A stretch of DNA of 64,000 bases from Microbacterium sp. BH-3-3-3 (GCF_001792815.1 NZ_CP017674.1:496001-560000); one strand, 5' to 3'; positions 8,578 to 17,983 are shown, numbered from the stretch's first letter. Notes: a model not told the origin generated them from the sequence alone. Numbers and translations: made by a program.

Positions 8578-8763
8578 GCGAACCTCCTGGTCGATGTCGT
8601 CACGCTAGTGCGGGCACCGGTGACAACTGCGGGGCTTGCCCTCGGCATCCTCCCTCCCCGACAACTCACAGCCCGCTCCCAGCCCCACGGGACCAAAACC
8701 GGCGGCGACGACGTTCTTCCCCGTATCGCCCGATTCCGGGCGTCTGAACGAGAGGACACACCC

Positions 8764-9222
8764 GTGAGCACGGAGTACCGGAAGACGTCGGAGGCGTTGA
8801 GCCGTCTCACCGACCGCCAGTTCGCCGTCACGCAGGACGACGCCACCGAGCCGCCGTTCCGCAACGAGTACTGGGACAACCACGAGGACGGGATCTACGT
8901 CGACGTCGTGTCGGGGCAGCCCCTGTTCTCGTCGAGGGACAAATTCGAGAGCGGTTCGGGCTGGCCGAGCTTCACCCGCCCCCTCGACGACGCCGCCGTC
9001 GTCGAGAAGAAGGACCGCACCCTGTGGATGACGCGCACCGAGGTGCGCTCCGCCGGAGCGGACAGCCACCTCGGGCACCTGTTCGACGACGGCCCCCGCG
9101 ATGCCGGCGGGCTGAGATACTGCATGAACTCGGCGGCGATGCGTTTCGTGCCGGTCAACGAGCTCGACGCCCAGGGGTACGGCGCGTACCTCCCCCTGTT
9201 CCGCGAGAGCCCCGCCTCGTGA
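8764..9222 (+). CDS. msrB: Peptide-methionine (R)-S-oxide reductase
   Basis: A 152-residue MsrB that reduces the R-epimer of methionine sulfoxide in oxidised proteins. The family motifs [17 protein letters not shown] and [11 protein letters not shown] are present, with the catalytic Cys in RYCMN. The two CxxC zinc motifs of many MsrB proteins are missing ([13 protein letters not shown] has no Cys), so this is the zinc-free form. GTG at 8764 follows GAGAGG. It is co-directional with msrA 38 bp downstream. Confidence 0.95.
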   Translation: MSTEYRKTSEALSRLTDRQFAVTQDDATEPPFRNEYWDNHEDGIYVDVVSGQPLFSSRDKFESGSGWPSFTRPLDDAAVVEKKDRTLWMTRTEVRSAGADSHLGHLFDDGPRDAGGLRYCMNSAAMRFVPVNELDAQGYGAYLPLFRESPAS

Positions 9223-9260
9223 ACCTCTTCCCGTTCCGCAACCGCAAAAGGAGCACCATC

Positions 9261-9815
9261 ATGACCAGCGGACCTTCCGACACCGGCGAGATCACCCGCC
9301 GCCCCGGCACCGAGACCGCCGTCCTCGCGGGCGGCTGCTTCTGGGGTGTCGAAGACCTCATCCGTCGTCAGCCCGGCGTGCTCGACACGCGCGTCGGCTA
9401 CACCGGCGGGCAGAACGAGCACGCCACCTACCGCAATCACCCGGGGCACGCCGAGGCCGTCGAGATCGTCTTCGATCCCACGCAGACGAGCTACCGCGAC
9501 ATCCTGGCGTTCTTCTTCCAGATCCACGACCCGTCGACGCTGAACCGACAGGGCAACGACGTGGGCACGAGCTACCGCTCGGCGATCTTCCCGCTCTCCC
9601 CCGAGCAGGAGAAGGTCGCGCGCGACACGATCGCCGACGTCGACGCCTCGGGCATCTGGCCCGCGAAGGCCGTCACGACGATCGAGGCCGAGGCCGCGTT
9701 CTGGGAGGCCGAGCCCGAGCACCAGGACTATCTCGTGCGCATCCCCCACGGCTACACGTGCCACTTCGTGCGCCCCGGTTGGGTGCTCCCGAAGCGCGAG
9801 GAAGCCTCCGCGTAA
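9261..9815 (+). CDS. msrA: Peptide-methionine (S)-S-oxide reductase
   Basis: A 184-residue MsrA for the S-epimer of methionine sulfoxide. GGCFWG (residues about 24-29) carries the catalytic Cys; [17 protein letters not shown] and the C-terminal GYTCHF with a possible resolving Cys follow. AAAAGGAG precedes ATG 9261. Together with msrB it forms a two-gene protein-repair operon that ends at a strong hairpin. Confidence 0.97.
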   Translation: MTSGPSDTGEITRRPGTETAVLAGGCFWGVEDLIRRQPGVLDTRVGYTGGQNEHATYRNHPGHAEAVEIVFDPTQTSYRDILAFFFQIHDPSTLNRQGNDVGTSYRSAIFPLSPEQEKVARDTIADVDASGIWPAKAVTTIEAEAAFWEAEPEHQDYLVRIPHGYTCHFVRPGWVLPKREEASA

Positions 9816-9828
9816 GTCGACTGACGAG

Positions 9829-9854
9829 GGCCCGGATGCCACGGCATCCGGGCC
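9829..9854 (+). terminator. Terminator after msrA
   Basis: A perfect 12-bp inverted repeat (9829-9840 with 9843-9854) is followed by TTCGTCGT, a tail shared by other plus-strand terminators in this window. It also lies just beyond the 3' end of the convergent arsC-like gene and may act in both directions. Confidence 0.8.
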
Positions 9855-9863
9855 TTCGTCGTG

Positions 9864-10262
9864 TCAGGCGAGCAGTTCGTCGAGCAGGCGCTGCACCCGG
9901 GTCTTGATGTCGTCGCGGATCGGCCGCACCTCGTCGAGGCCCTTTCCCGCCGGGTCGGTGAGCTGCCAGTCCTCGTAGCGCTTGCCGGGGAAGATCGGGC
10001 ACGCGTCGCCGCAGCCCATCGTGATCACCGCGTCGGAGGCGCGCACGTCGTCGGTCAGCAGCAGCTGCGGCACCTCGGCGCTGATGTCGATGCCCTCCTC
10101 GGCCATCGCCGCGACCGCCATCGGGTTGAGCGTCGCGCCCGGGGCGCTGCCTCCGGACAGGACGGTGACGCGGTCGCCGCCGAGCGCGCGCGCGTAACCG
10201 GCGGCCATCTGGGAGCGTCCGGCGTTGTGGACGCAGACGAAGAGGACGGTGACGGATTCCAT
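9864..10262 (-). CDS. Arsenate reductase / low-molecular-weight phosphatase family
   Basis: A 132-residue LMW-PTP-fold protein. The P-loop C10-X5-R16 (CVHNAGRS) is intact. Two more cysteines in TMGCGDACP (about C84 and C88) resemble the three-Cys redox relay of thioredoxin-coupled arsenate reductases rather than single-Cys mycothiol enzymes. Arsenate reduction to arsenite is therefore likely, but no ars transporter or ArsR is present, so protein-tyrosine phosphatase activity remains possible. ATG 10262 has no clear ribosome-binding site. It is divergent from the FAD oxidoreductase, with 63 bp between starts. Confidence 0.87.
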   Translation of the reverse strand: MESVTVLFVCVHNAGRSQMAAGYARALGGDRVTVLSGGSAPGATLNPMAVAAMAEEGIDISAEVPQLLLTDDVRASDAVITMGCGDACPIFPGKRYEDWQLTDPAGKGLDEVRPIRDDIKTRVQRLLDELLA

Positions 10263-10313
10263 GCCCTTATCATCGCGCACGGCAACCCCCGCTCCCCCCG
10301 GTAACGCGCTGCA

Positions 10314-10319
10314 TAGGCT
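10314..10319 (+). promoter_or_regulatory. -10 hexamer TAGGCT, leaderless oxidoreductase gene
   Basis: TAGGCT is followed by 6 nt and the ATG at 10326; there is no ribosome-binding site. Confidence 0.5.
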
Positions 10320-10325
10320 CGCCGG

Positions 10326-11561
10326 ATGAGCGCATACGACGTCATCGTGGTGGGCGCGGGTCTGGCCGGGCTCCGCTGCGCGACCCACCTGGCCGAGTCC
10401 GGCCGCGACGTCGTCGTGCTCGAGGCCGGCGACACCGTCGGCGGACGAGAACGCACCGACGTCGTCGACGGGTTCCGCCTCGACCTCGGATTCCACGTGC
10501 TGAACCCGGCGTACCCGGCCGTGCGACGGTGGGTCGACGTCGAGGCCCTCGCCCTCCGGCGCTTCCCCGTCGCCGTCGGCGTGCGGCTCGACGACCGCCT
10601 CGCACGGCTCGCTCATCCGCTGCGCCACCCGCTGTCGCTCCCCGCGACGCTGTCGAGTGGACTCGTGCGACCCGCCGACCTCGTCGCCCTGGCACGCTGG
10701 GCGGCCCCGACCCTCGCCTCCGCCCGAGCCGCGAAGACCGGCCCCGACCGCGCGCTCGCCGAGGCGTGGGATCGCACCGGGCTCCGCGGCGCGCTGCGCG
10801 AGAGCGTGCTCGAGCCGTTCCTCGCCGGCGTTCTCGCCGACGATCGGCAGGAGACCTCCGACGCCTTCGTACGTCTTCTCATCCGCAGCTTCGCCCTCGG
10901 CCGCCCGGGCGTCCCCGCCGCGGGCATCGGCGCGCTTCCCGCGCAGCTCGCCGACACCGCCCGGCGTGCCGGGGCCGGCATCCGGCTGTCGCACCGGGTC
11001 GTCTCCACCCGCCGCCGCGCGCACGGCTGGCACGTGGGCGTCGAGGGCCACGAGGCCGTGACGGCGCGCGCCGTCGTCGTCGCCACCGGGCTCTCGCCCG
11101 ACCTCGACGTCCCGCTCCCCCGCCCGCGGGGCCTGCAGACGTGGTGGTTCGCCGCCGACCGGGCGCCCAGCACCGACGCCGCCCTGCGCGTCGACGGACG
11201 CCGTCGCGGCCCGATCGTCAACACCGCGATCATGACGAACACCGCCCCCACGTACGCGCCGCGCGGGCAGCACCTCGTGCAGGCGACGTGCGTGATGCCG
11301 TCGGAGGCGTCGGAGGACGGCATCCGTCGCCAGCTCGCCGAGATCTGGGATGCCGACACCCGACCCTGGCGCCTGCTCCGCCGCGACGATGTCGTCGGCG
11401 CGCTCCCCGCGCAGGACCCGCCGCTGCGGCTACGTCGACCCGTCAGGCTCGACGACGGACGGTACATCGCGGGCGACCACCGCGACACCGCGTCGATCCA
11501 GGGCGCGCTGGTGTCGGGGCAGCGGGCCGCCGAAGCCGTGCTCGCAGACCTCGCCGGCTGA
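10326..11561 (+). CDS. FAD-dependent amine-oxidase/phytoene-desaturase-like oxidoreductase
   Basis: A 411-residue flavoprotein. The N-terminal Rossmann motif (VIVVGAGLAGLRCA) and VLEAGDTVGGR are typical of the amine-oxidase/carotenoid-desaturase superfamily. The C-terminal FAD-binding end reads YIAGDHRDTASIQGALVSGQRAAEAVL. There is no membrane segment. The substrate is unknown; no carotenoid genes are adjacent. The start is fixed by the leaderless -10 hexamer 6 nt upstream. Confidence 0.88.
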   Translation: MSAYDVIVVGAGLAGLRCATHLAESGRDVVVLEAGDTVGGRERTDVVDGFRLDLGFHVLNPAYPAVRRWVDVEALALRRFPVAVGVRLDDRLARLAHPLRHPLSLPATLSSGLVRPADLVALARWAAPTLASARAAKTGPDRALAEAWDRTGLRGALRESVLEPFLAGVLADDRQETSDAFVRLLIRSFALGRPGVPAAGIGALPAQLADTARRAGAGIRLSHRVVSTRRRAHGWHVGVEGHEAVTARAVVVATGLSPDLDVPLPRPRGLQTWWFAADRAPSTDAALRVDGRRRGPIVNTAIMTNTAPTYAPRGQHLVQATCVMPSEASEDGIRRQLAEIWDADTRPWRLLRRDDVVGALPAQDPPLRLRRPVRLDDGRYIAGDHRDTASIQGALVSGQRAAEAVLADLAG

Positions 11562-11593
11562 ACGGGCACCCGGGCGGTCGGCGGAATGCCGTC

Positions 11594-12109
11594 TCAGACC
11601 GCTCCGGCGACCTCGCCGCGCGCCGCCAGCGCCGTCAGCGCCTCGCCGGTCACGCGACGCGTCGTCCACTCCTCCATCGCCTCGGCCCCGAGCGCGCGGT
11701 AGAAGCCGATGGCGGGCTCGTTCCAATCGAGCACGGTCCACTCCAGACGCGTGTACTGCTTCTCGAGGCACTCCGCGGCGAGCGCCGACAGCAGGGCGAC
11801 GCCGTAGCCGTGCGAGCGGTACTGCTCGTGCACGTACAGGTCTTCGAGCCAGATGCCGTGGCGGCCGGTCCACGTGGAGTAGGTGAGGAACCAGATCGCG
11901 ATGGCGCGGATGCCGTCGGGCCCCTCCACGACGAAGGCGAAGGCGCGGGGATCGTCGCCGAACAGGGTCTCGGCGATCATTCCGGCCGTGTTGTCGACGG
12001 CATCCGGCTCCTTCTCGTAGTCGGCCAGCGCCTGGATGCACGCCAGGATTCCGTTCTCGTCGCCGGCACGCGCGGCGCGCAGCACGGCGCCGTTTCGAAG
12101 GTCGGTCAT
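11594..12109 (-). CDS. GNAT family N-acetyltransferase
   Basis: A 171-residue GNAT protein. The acetyl-CoA binding region is visible as LEDLYVHEQYRSHGYGVALL (motif A, R/QxxGxG/A type) and the late motif NEPAIGFYRALGAE. It resembles diamine/spermidine-type acetyltransferases, but the substrate cannot be read from sequence. The ATG overlaps the stop of the upstream dipeptidase gene (ATGA), so it is translationally coupled as the third gene of the trhO operon. Confidence 0.92.
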   Translation of the reverse strand: MTDLRNGAVLRAARAGDENGILACIQALADYEKEPDAVDNTAGMIAETLFGDDPRAFAFVVEGPDGIRAIAIWFLTYSTWTGRHGIWLEDLYVHEQYRSHGYGVALLSALAAECLEKQYTRLEWTVLDWNEPAIGFYRALGAEAMEEWTTRRVTGEALTALAARGEVAGAV

Positions 12110-13059
12110 GGGCGGGGCTCCCAGCTCTCGGCTGCGACCCGGCGGAAGTTGCCGCCGAGCACCGCAGCGACGTCGGTGTCGCTCCATCCTCGCGCCTGCA
12201 GCGCTGCGCCCAGGTCGACGAACGTCTCGGGCGGCATCCACTGCATCGGCCCCCACCGGGTGTAGCTCTCGTCGTACAGCTCGGGGGTCCCGGTGATCGT
12301 GGCGCGGAAGGTCTGCCAGTCGAACGAGAAGTCGGTGCTCACCCCGACGTGCCGGATGCCGACGACCTCGACGGCGTGATCGAGGTGGCGCACCATCGCC
12401 TCGAGGGTCGGGGTGTTGGGGCCGAGGAAGATCCCCACCCCCGTGATGCCCACCACTCCCCCGGTGTCGGCGACGGCTCGCGCCTGGTCGTCGGTGATGT
12501 TGCGCGGGTGCTCCCACACCGCACGCATGTTGGAGTGGCTGAAGACGACCGGTCGGGTCGAGACCGCGCACAGGTCGAACGTCGTCCGCGCACCGACGTG
12601 CGAGCCGTCGGGCACCATTCCGCGCGCGTTCATCTCGGCGACGAGGTCGCGTCCCCACCCGGTGAGACCGTCGTCGACCGCGTCTAAGCAGCCACCGCCG
12701 GCGCGGTTGGCGTGGTTGTAGGTCGGCGCCAGCGTGCGCACGCCCTGCGCGACGAGTCCCTCCACCGCGTCGAGGTCTCCGCCGAGCGGCGCGCAGTCCT
12801 CGAGGTCGAAGGCCACGGCGGTGTCGCCTCGCGCGGCGACGCGGTCGATGTCGGCGACCGTGGCGGCCAGCTCGAGCCCGTCGATCGCGGTCACCTGCGC
12901 CCGGAAGGAGCGGAGCAGGGATGCCGTGAGCGCGGGCGGATGGGGAGCGAAACCGACGTTGAGAGAGACGTATCCCCCGCCGCCGCCGCGGTAGCGGAGC
13001 AGTTCGCCGATGTCGGCCGTGTCGACGAGCTCGACGCAGGCGTGCTGGTCCCAGAGCAT
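12106..13059 (-). CDS. Membrane-dipeptidase-like (M19 family) metallohydrolase
   Basis: A 317-residue amidohydrolase-fold protein of the M19 dipeptidase family. Candidate metal ligands are His6 (WDQHAC), the Glu of DLEDC, the His of DGSHVG and the His of FSHSNMRAV. The canonical HxD pair is HxC here (Cys8 in the Asp position), which may be typical of this actinobacterial subgroup. No signal peptide is present, so despite the family name it should be cytosolic. ATG 13059 starts 1 bp after the trhO stop. The substrate is unknown, perhaps dipeptides or D-amino-acid conjugates. Confidence 0.85.
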   Translation of the reverse strand: MLWDQHACVELVDTADIGELLRYRGGGGGYVSLNVGFAPHPPALTASLLRSFRAQVTAIDGLELAATVADIDRVAARGDTAVAFDLEDCAPLGGDLDAVEGLVAQGVRTLAPTYNHANRAGGGCLDAVDDGLTGWGRDLVAEMNARGMVPDGSHVGARTTFDLCAVSTRPVVFSHSNMRAVWEHPRNITDDQARAVADTGGVVGITGVGIFLGPNTPTLEAMVRHLDHAVEVVGIRHVGVSTDFSFDWQTFRATITGTPELYDESYTRWGPMQWMPPETFVDLGAALQARGWSDTDVAAVLGGNFRRVAAESWEPRP

Positions 13060-13060
13060 C

Positions 13061-13830
13061 TCAGTCGCCCGCCCGAGACACGCCCGCGGGAGCGATGGCC
13101 GCGCCCGCCGGGGCGAGCGCCGGGTCGACGGCCTCGCGCTCGTCGAAGACGAAGCACTCGCCGTTCCAGTGCGCACCTCCTTGGGCGGCGAACCACCCGA
13201 GGATGCCCCCGTCGAGCTGATAGGCGTCCAACCCCTCGTCGCGCAGGTACAGCGCCGCCTTCTCGCAGCGGATCCCCCGGTGCAGAAGCTCACCACCGTT
13301 TTGCCGGCGAGTTCGTCGCGGTGGGAGTCCGCCGCATCCGGGAACTGGGTGAAGCGCTCGATGCGCCAGTCCTTCGCGCCCGCGAAGGTGCCGTAGTCGA
13401 CCTCGAACGCGTTGCGGGTGTCGACGAGCACGACCTCGCGGCCGTCGTCGTCGCTGCCCCGGTCCAGCCACCGGCGCAGGGTCTCGGGCGACACAGCGGG
13501 AGCCCGGCCGTCCTGCGGGCGCACCTCGGGGCGGTCCATGCGGATGATCTCGCGCTTGACCTTCACCAGGAGCCGCCCGAACGGCACGGTGTCCGACCAG
13601 CTGTCCTTCGTCTCGAGGGCGGCGAACCGCTCATCGGCGCGCAGCTGGTCGACGAAGGCACGCACGGCCTCCGGCGATCCGGCGAGGAAGAGGTTGATGC
13701 CCTCCTCGGCCAGCAGGATCGTTCCCCGCAGTCCCGCCGCCCCGGCCCGATCGCGGAGCGTCTCGCGCACGACCGCGGGATCGTCGATGCGCGTGAAGAG
13801 GTACGCCGAGACGTTGAGGACGGATGCCAT
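13061..13830 (-). pseudogene. trhO: tRNA uridine 5-hydroxylase TrhO (YceA, rhodanese-like), frameshifted
   Basis: TrhO makes 5-hydroxyuridine at tRNA position 34. The N-terminal part (MASVLNVSAYLFTRIDD..., then [22 protein letters not shown]) reads normally to [10 protein letters not shown]; one base is then missing in the five-C run at 13274-13278 (+ strand). In the next frame the conserved active site and C-terminus continue: [28 protein letters not shown]. The catalytic C-T-G-G-I-R-C loop is exactly where the frame breaks. It may be an assembly indel in a homopolymer or a phase-variable or true mutation. TACGCT lies 6 nt before the ATG. It is the first gene of an operon with the dipeptidase and GNAT genes. 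Confidence 0.82.
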
Positions 13831-13836
13831 GTCTCC

Positions 13837-13842
13837 AGCGTA
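13837..13842 (-). promoter_or_regulatory. -10 hexamer TACGCT of the trhO operon
   Basis: TACGCT, then 6 nt (GGAGAC), then ATG 13830 on the minus strand. Confidence 0.5.
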
Positions 13843-13916
13843 CGAAAGCGTCAACCCGGCGAACGCCCCTCGACGCATCGCTTAGCGTGGCAGGACGACC
13901 CCGTCTGGAGCTTGCC

Positions 13917-14750
13917 GTGCCCGAAAGATCCGCTGCGACGCCCGACATCGTGCAGCTCACCACCGTGTCGGTCGTCATCCCCGTTCTCGACGACGGACCG
14001 CACCTGCGGCGGTGTCTGCGCGCCCTCGCGGCCCAGACCACCGTCGCCGACGAGATCGTCGTCGTCGACAACGCCTCGACCGACGACAGCGCCGACATCG
14101 CCCGCGCCGCGGGTGCCCGCGTGGTGTTCTGCGGCGAGCGCGGCATTCCCGCCGCCGCCGCTGCCGGATACGACGCCGCCCACGGTGACCTGATCCTGCG
14201 TCTCGATGCCGACAGCATCCCCGAGCCCACGTGGGTGGCGAGCATGGTCGATGCTCTGAGCGACCCGGCGGTGGATGCCGTGACCGGCGGCGCCGTCTTC
14301 CACGACGGCCCCGTCGCCGGACGGGTGGCCCTGTCGCGCGCCTTCCTGGGCACATACGCCGCCTTCGCTTTCCCCGCGCTGGGCCACACGCCGCTCTGGG
14401 GGTCGAACATGGCGTTCCGGCGACGCGCGTGGAACGCGGTCCGCAGTGAGGTGCACGTGGATCCCGAGCTTCACGACGACCTCGATCTCGCGTACCACCT
14501 CGGCCGGCGTCACCGTATCCGCTTCGTCCCCGGCCGGCACATGCGGGTGTCGTCGCGCACGGTCGAGCCGCGCCGCTTCGTCCGCTGCTTCCGCCGCGGG
14601 GCGGGGACGGTGTTCGCGCACTGGCCGGGCGACCTCCCGCCCGCACGGTGGGCGCGGCTCGTGCGTCGACGTGCGACCCACGCCGGCCGCGCCCGCGAGG
14701 TCGGCGCGCCGGGTGAGTCGCGCGGCTCGCGCAGCGGGGCTGCTCGCTGA
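13917..14750 (+). CDS. Family 2 glycosyltransferase
   Basis: A 277-residue GT-A fold enzyme. SVVIPVLDDGPHLRRCL and VVDNASTDDS bind the nucleotide sugar, and LRLDADSIPEP holds the metal-binding DxD-type motif. GELHDDLDLAYHLG-like text (ELHDDLDLAYHLG) carries the probable catalytic acidic residues. There is no transmembrane segment. GTG 13917 with GGAG upstream is chosen over longer in-frame reading that would run into the divergent trhO promoter. It overlaps the next gene by 1 bp, forming a three-gene operon. Donor and acceptor are unknown. Confidence 0.9.
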   Translation: MPERSAATPDIVQLTTVSVVIPVLDDGPHLRRCLRALAAQTTVADEIVVVDNASTDDSADIARAAGARVVFCGERGIPAAAAAGYDAAHGDLILRLDADSIPEPTWVASMVDALSDPAVDAVTGGAVFHDGPVAGRVALSRAFLGTYAAFAFPALGHTPLWGSNMAFRRRAWNAVRSEVHVDPELHDDLDLAYHLGRRHRIRFVPGRHMRVSSRTVEPRRFVRCFRRGAGTVFAHWPGDLPPARWARLVRRRATHAGRAREVGAPGESRGSRSGAAR

Positions 14751-15580
14751 TGGCCGGCATCCTGTTCCCGAACGTCGACGCACCCGACCTGCACGTCATG
14801 AGCTTCAACGTGCGACGCCGCTTCGAACGCCTCACGTGGCCGCCCGCCGACCGGTGGCCCCTGCGCAAGCAACGCCTGCGCACCTTCCTCGGCGCGAACC
14901 GCCCGCATCTGCTCGGCTCCCAGGAGGCGATGCCCGACCAGGCGCGCTGGGTGCAGGACTCGCTGGGCACGCGCTACGGACGGGTGGGCCTCGGTCGCGG
15001 CAAGGACCGCGGCGGCGAGGGCACGCCGCTGTTCTACGATCGCGACCGCATCGAGCTGGAGGACTGGGAGCAGGTCATGCTCTCCGACACCCCGACCGTG
15101 CCGGGTTCGACGGGGTGGGGCAACACCATCCCCCGCGTCGCGGTGATCGCGCAGCTGCGCGACCGCGCGACCGACGCGCGCTTCACCTTCGTCAACACCC
15201 ACTTCGACGCGTTCTCACGACGAGCCCGCAAGCGCTCGGCCACGTGGCTGCACGACCTGGTCGCCGACCGCACGCGACCGCTGCTGTTCACCGCCGATGT
15301 CAACGCGCCCATCCGCTCCGACGAACTCGCCGCCATGTTCGCCGCGGGTCTGCTCGTCGACACCTGGTCGTACGCCCCCACACGACGGACCGCCGAGTGG
15401 GGCACCTTCAACAACTACGCGCGCCCGAAGCTCGGCGCTCGGCGCATCGACGCCGTGCTCGCGACCCCCGACGTCGGGGTGCGCGCCGTGGGCATCGACC
15501 CCCGGCCGACGGGGACGCAATGGCCGAGCGACCACCTGGCCGTGCAGGCCGTCGTGCGCATTCCCACCGGGGCGGCGTGA
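14750..15580 (+). CDS. Endonuclease/exonuclease/phosphatase (EEP) family hydrolase
   Basis: A 276-residue metal-dependent phosphodiesterase fold. Family marks: VMSFNVR at the start, GSQEAM (metal-binding Glu), VNTHFDAFS, LFTADVNAP (Asp-x-Asn) and the terminal WPSDHLAV (Asp-His). No signal peptide is visible. It starts inside the stop codon of the glycosyltransferase (TGATG), so the two are co-translated. It could act on a phosphorylated glycolipid or a nucleic acid; the sequence does not decide. Confidence 0.9.
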   Translation: MAGILFPNVDAPDLHVMSFNVRRRFERLTWPPADRWPLRKQRLRTFLGANRPHLLGSQEAMPDQARWVQDSLGTRYGRVGLGRGKDRGGEGTPLFYDRDRIELEDWEQVMLSDTPTVPGSTGWGNTIPRVAVIAQLRDRATDARFTFVNTHFDAFSRRARKRSATWLHDLVADRTRPLLFTADVNAPIRSDELAAMFAAGLLVDTWSYAPTRRTAEWGTFNNYARPKLGARRIDAVLATPDVGVRAVGIDPRPTGTQWPSDHLAVQAVVRIPTGAA

Positions 15581-15620
15581 TGGCGCACGGACGAGCTGTC
15601 GACACGAGGGAGGGGCACCC

Positions 15621-16208
15621 GTGATCCGGGCCATGTACGCCAACCTGAAGCGCCCGCCGCGAAGCGTCACGGATTGGGTGACCGATGCCGTCCGTGCGCT
15701 CGCCATCGTGCTCGTGATCGTCTCGCTGTTCACCCTGCCGTTCACGGACTTCGCCGTGCTGTCGATGTCGCTGCCCGCGGTGATGCTCTCGCGCATGATC
15801 GGCCTGCGTTCGGGCCTCGACCTCGTCACCTGCGTCACCGTGTTCGTCGCCGCCGGCAGCAACGTGCTCGAGCTGTATCGGGCATGGACGGGGTGGGATC
15901 TCGTCGTTCACCTCGCCTGCACCGGTCTGCTCGCCGCCGTCGCCCTCGTGCTGCTCGACGACGCCGGAGTCGTCGCGCCGACCGGGCGTCGCCGCACGCC
16001 GATCGTCGTCGCCACCCTCGCGGGCCTCGCGCTCAGCGCCGGGTGGGAGATGATCGAGTGGTTCGGCTACCGCTTCATCACCGACGCGATCTTCGTCACC
16101 TACGACGACACCATCGGCGACATGATCGCGGGCGGGGCGGGAGCGCTCATCGCCGGGGTGCTGGCATCCCGGTTCCGGCTGACGCGCGACGAGCGCGCGC
16201 CGCTCTGA
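15621..16208 (+). CDS. Membrane protein, YjdF/DUF2238-like
   Basis: A 195-residue protein with about five hydrophobic helices (ALAIVLVIVSLFTLPF, AVLSMSLPAVML, VTVFVAAGSNVLELY, LACTGLLAAVALVLL, GGAGALIAGVLAS). The motif DTIGDMIAGGAGALIAG near the C-terminus and GWEMIEWFGYRF are like the YjdF/DUF2238 family of inner-membrane proteins of unknown role. GTG 15621 follows GGGAGGGG. It is the last gene of the GT2-EEP operon and runs toward the convergent catalase gene. Confidence 0.78.
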   Translation: MIRAMYANLKRPPRSVTDWVTDAVRALAIVLVIVSLFTLPFTDFAVLSMSLPAVMLSRMIGLRSGLDLVTCVTVFVAAGSNVLELYRAWTGWDLVVHLACTGLLAAVALVLLDDAGVVAPTGRRRTPIVVATLAGLALSAGWEMIEWFGYRFITDAIFVTYDDTIGDMIAGGAGALIAGVLASRFRLTRDERAPL

Positions 16209-16253
16209 GCGACGAACCGGCGACACCCCGCGGGGCGCCGCCGGTCGCCGACC

Positions 16254-17801
16254 TCAGATCTTCCCCGCCACGTCCGTTCCGACGAGGTCGCCGTCGGGGT
16301 TCGGCTCACTCAACTGCTCGCCGGGCGCGGTCGAACCCTCGAGCGGGGGCAGCGCGGCCTCGACGCGGGAGCCGATCTCGGCATCCACGTTCTTCCAGTA
16401 CTGCACGGCGCGCTCGCGCACCTCGGCGCGGGTCACTCCCCCGACGTGCCCGGTGATCGTCTCGACGAGACGGTCGCGCTGCTCGGCCGACATGACATCG
16501 CGCACCAATGTGCCGGCCTGACCCCAGTCGTCGTCTTCGGGGTGCAGGGTGGCCGCCGAGCGGACGAGGTCGCCGTCGCTCTGCCAGCCGCCGTCGCCCG
16601 CGCGGCGCGGGTCGGCCGCGGGGCCTCCGACCGAGTTGGGCGCGTACACGGGCACCTCGGGCGGGTTGTACTCGTAGCGCATCGCGCCTTCCTTCGAGTA
16701 CGAGTGCACCTCGGTGTGCGGCCGGTTGACCGGCAGCTGCTGGTAGTTGGTTCCCACGCGGTAGCGGTGCGCGTCGGCGTAGCTGAAGATGCGGGCCTGC
16801 AGCATCTTGTCGGGGCTGCCGTCGATGCCGGGCACGAAGTTCGACGGCTCGAAGGCCGCCTGCTCGATCTCGGCGAAGTAATTGCCCGGATTGCGGTTCA
16901 GCTCCATCGTGCCGACCTCGATCTCGGGGTAGTCGCTGTGCGGCCACACCTTGGTCAGGTCGAAGGGGTTGAATCGGTACGTCTTGGCATCGTCGTACGG
17001 CATGATCTGCACCTTGAGCGTCCACGTCGGGAACTCGGCCCGCTCGATCGCGGCGTAGAGATCGCGAATGTGGAAGTCGGCGTCTTGACCGGCGATCTGG
17101 TCGGCCTCGTCTTGCGTGAGCGTCTTGTGGCCCAGGTCGGTGTGGAAGTGGTACTTGACCCAGAACCGCTCCCCCTCGGCGTTGATCCACTGGTACGTGT
17201 GCGAGCCGTAGCCGTTCATGTGACGCCACGATGCCGGGATGCCGCGGTCGCCCATCAGCCAGGTCACCTGGTGGGCGCTCTCGGGAGACAGCGTCCAGAA
17301 GTCCCACTGCATCGTGTTGTCGCGCAGGTGGCTGCCCGGCAGGCGCTTCTGCGAGCGGATGAAGTCGGGGAACTTGATGCCGTCCTTCACGAAGAAGACC
17401 GGGGTGTTGTTGCCGACGAGGTCGTAGTTGCCCTCGGTCGTGTAGAACTTCAGCGAGAAGCCGCGCGGATCGCGCCAGGTGTCGGGGCTGCCCTGCTCGC
17501 CGGCGACCGACGAGAAACGGGCGAGCATCTCGGTCTCGACGCCGGGCTGGAACAGAGCGGCGCGCGTGTAGGCCGACACGTCGCCGGTGGTGCGGAACGT
17601 GCCGAACGCTCCGCCGCCCTTGGCGTGCACCACGCGCTCCGGCACCCGCTCGCGGTTGAACTGCGCGAGCTTCTCGATGAGGTAGTGGTCGGTGAGGGCG
17701 ACGGAGCCGTCGGCTCCGACGCTCTGCGAGTGTTCGTCACTGGCGACCGGGGCGCCGTTGTTGGCGGTGGTCGGGCTCTGCGGGGTGGTCGGCTCGGTCA
17801 T
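16254..17801 (-). CDS. Catalase (monofunctional, heme)
   Basis: A 515-residue small-subunit catalase converting H2O2 to water and oxygen. The distal His lies in [12 protein letters not shown], the distal Asn region is [17 protein letters not shown], and the proximal heme Tyr is in [14 protein letters not shown]. Length and the [18 protein letters not shown] segment fit clade-3 enzymes. ATG 17801 is chosen for AGGAGAG upstream; longer in-frame starts lack a site. No OxyR or Fur gene is adjacent. It contributes to oxidative-stress defence together with msrAB. Confidence 0.96.
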   Translation of the reverse strand: MTEPTTPQSPTTANNGAPVASDEHSQSVGADGSVALTDHYLIEKLAQFNRERVPERVVHAKGGGAFGTFRTTGDVSAYTRAALFQPGVETEMLARFSSVAGEQGSPDTWRDPRGFSLKFYTTEGNYDLVGNNTPVFFVKDGIKFPDFIRSQKRLPGSHLRDNTMQWDFWTLSPESAHQVTWLMGDRGIPASWRHMNGYGSHTYQWINAEGERFWVKYHFHTDLGHKTLTQDEADQIAGQDADFHIRDLYAAIERAEFPTWTLKVQIMPYDDAKTYRFNPFDLTKVWPHSDYPEIEVGTMELNRNPGNYFAEIEQAAFEPSNFVPGIDGSPDKMLQARIFSYADAHRYRVGTNYQQLPVNRPHTEVHSYSKEGAMRYEYNPPEVPVYAPNSVGGPAADPRRAGDGGWQSDGDLVRSAATLHPEDDDWGQAGTLVRDVMSAEQRDRLVETITGHVGGVTRAEVRERAVQYWKNVDAEIGSRVEAALPPLEGSTAPGEQLSEPNPDGDLVGTDVAGKI

Positions 17802-17983
17802 GGCTCTCCTGACGTCGTGGGCCGCGAAACGAAGGCCCACCTCGACGCTACGCAGGGGCTCCGACATCACTCGGGCATTGCGGTTGCGCGCCCGACCACG
17901 TAGTGGGTGCAGCCGGTGTCAATCCCCCGAGCGCGCCCTCGCGCTGCCGAGAGCATGAGCGCACACGAACGGAAGGACGCACC

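Noticed and set aside
7456..9222. 588-codon frame ending in msrB
   Set aside because: It overlaps the SDR gene antisense; the real msrB starts at GTG 8764 with a ribosome-binding site.
10529..12265. Arg/Pro-rich frame overlapping the FAD oxidoreductase
   Set aside because: Shadow of the real gene in another frame; biased composition without motifs.
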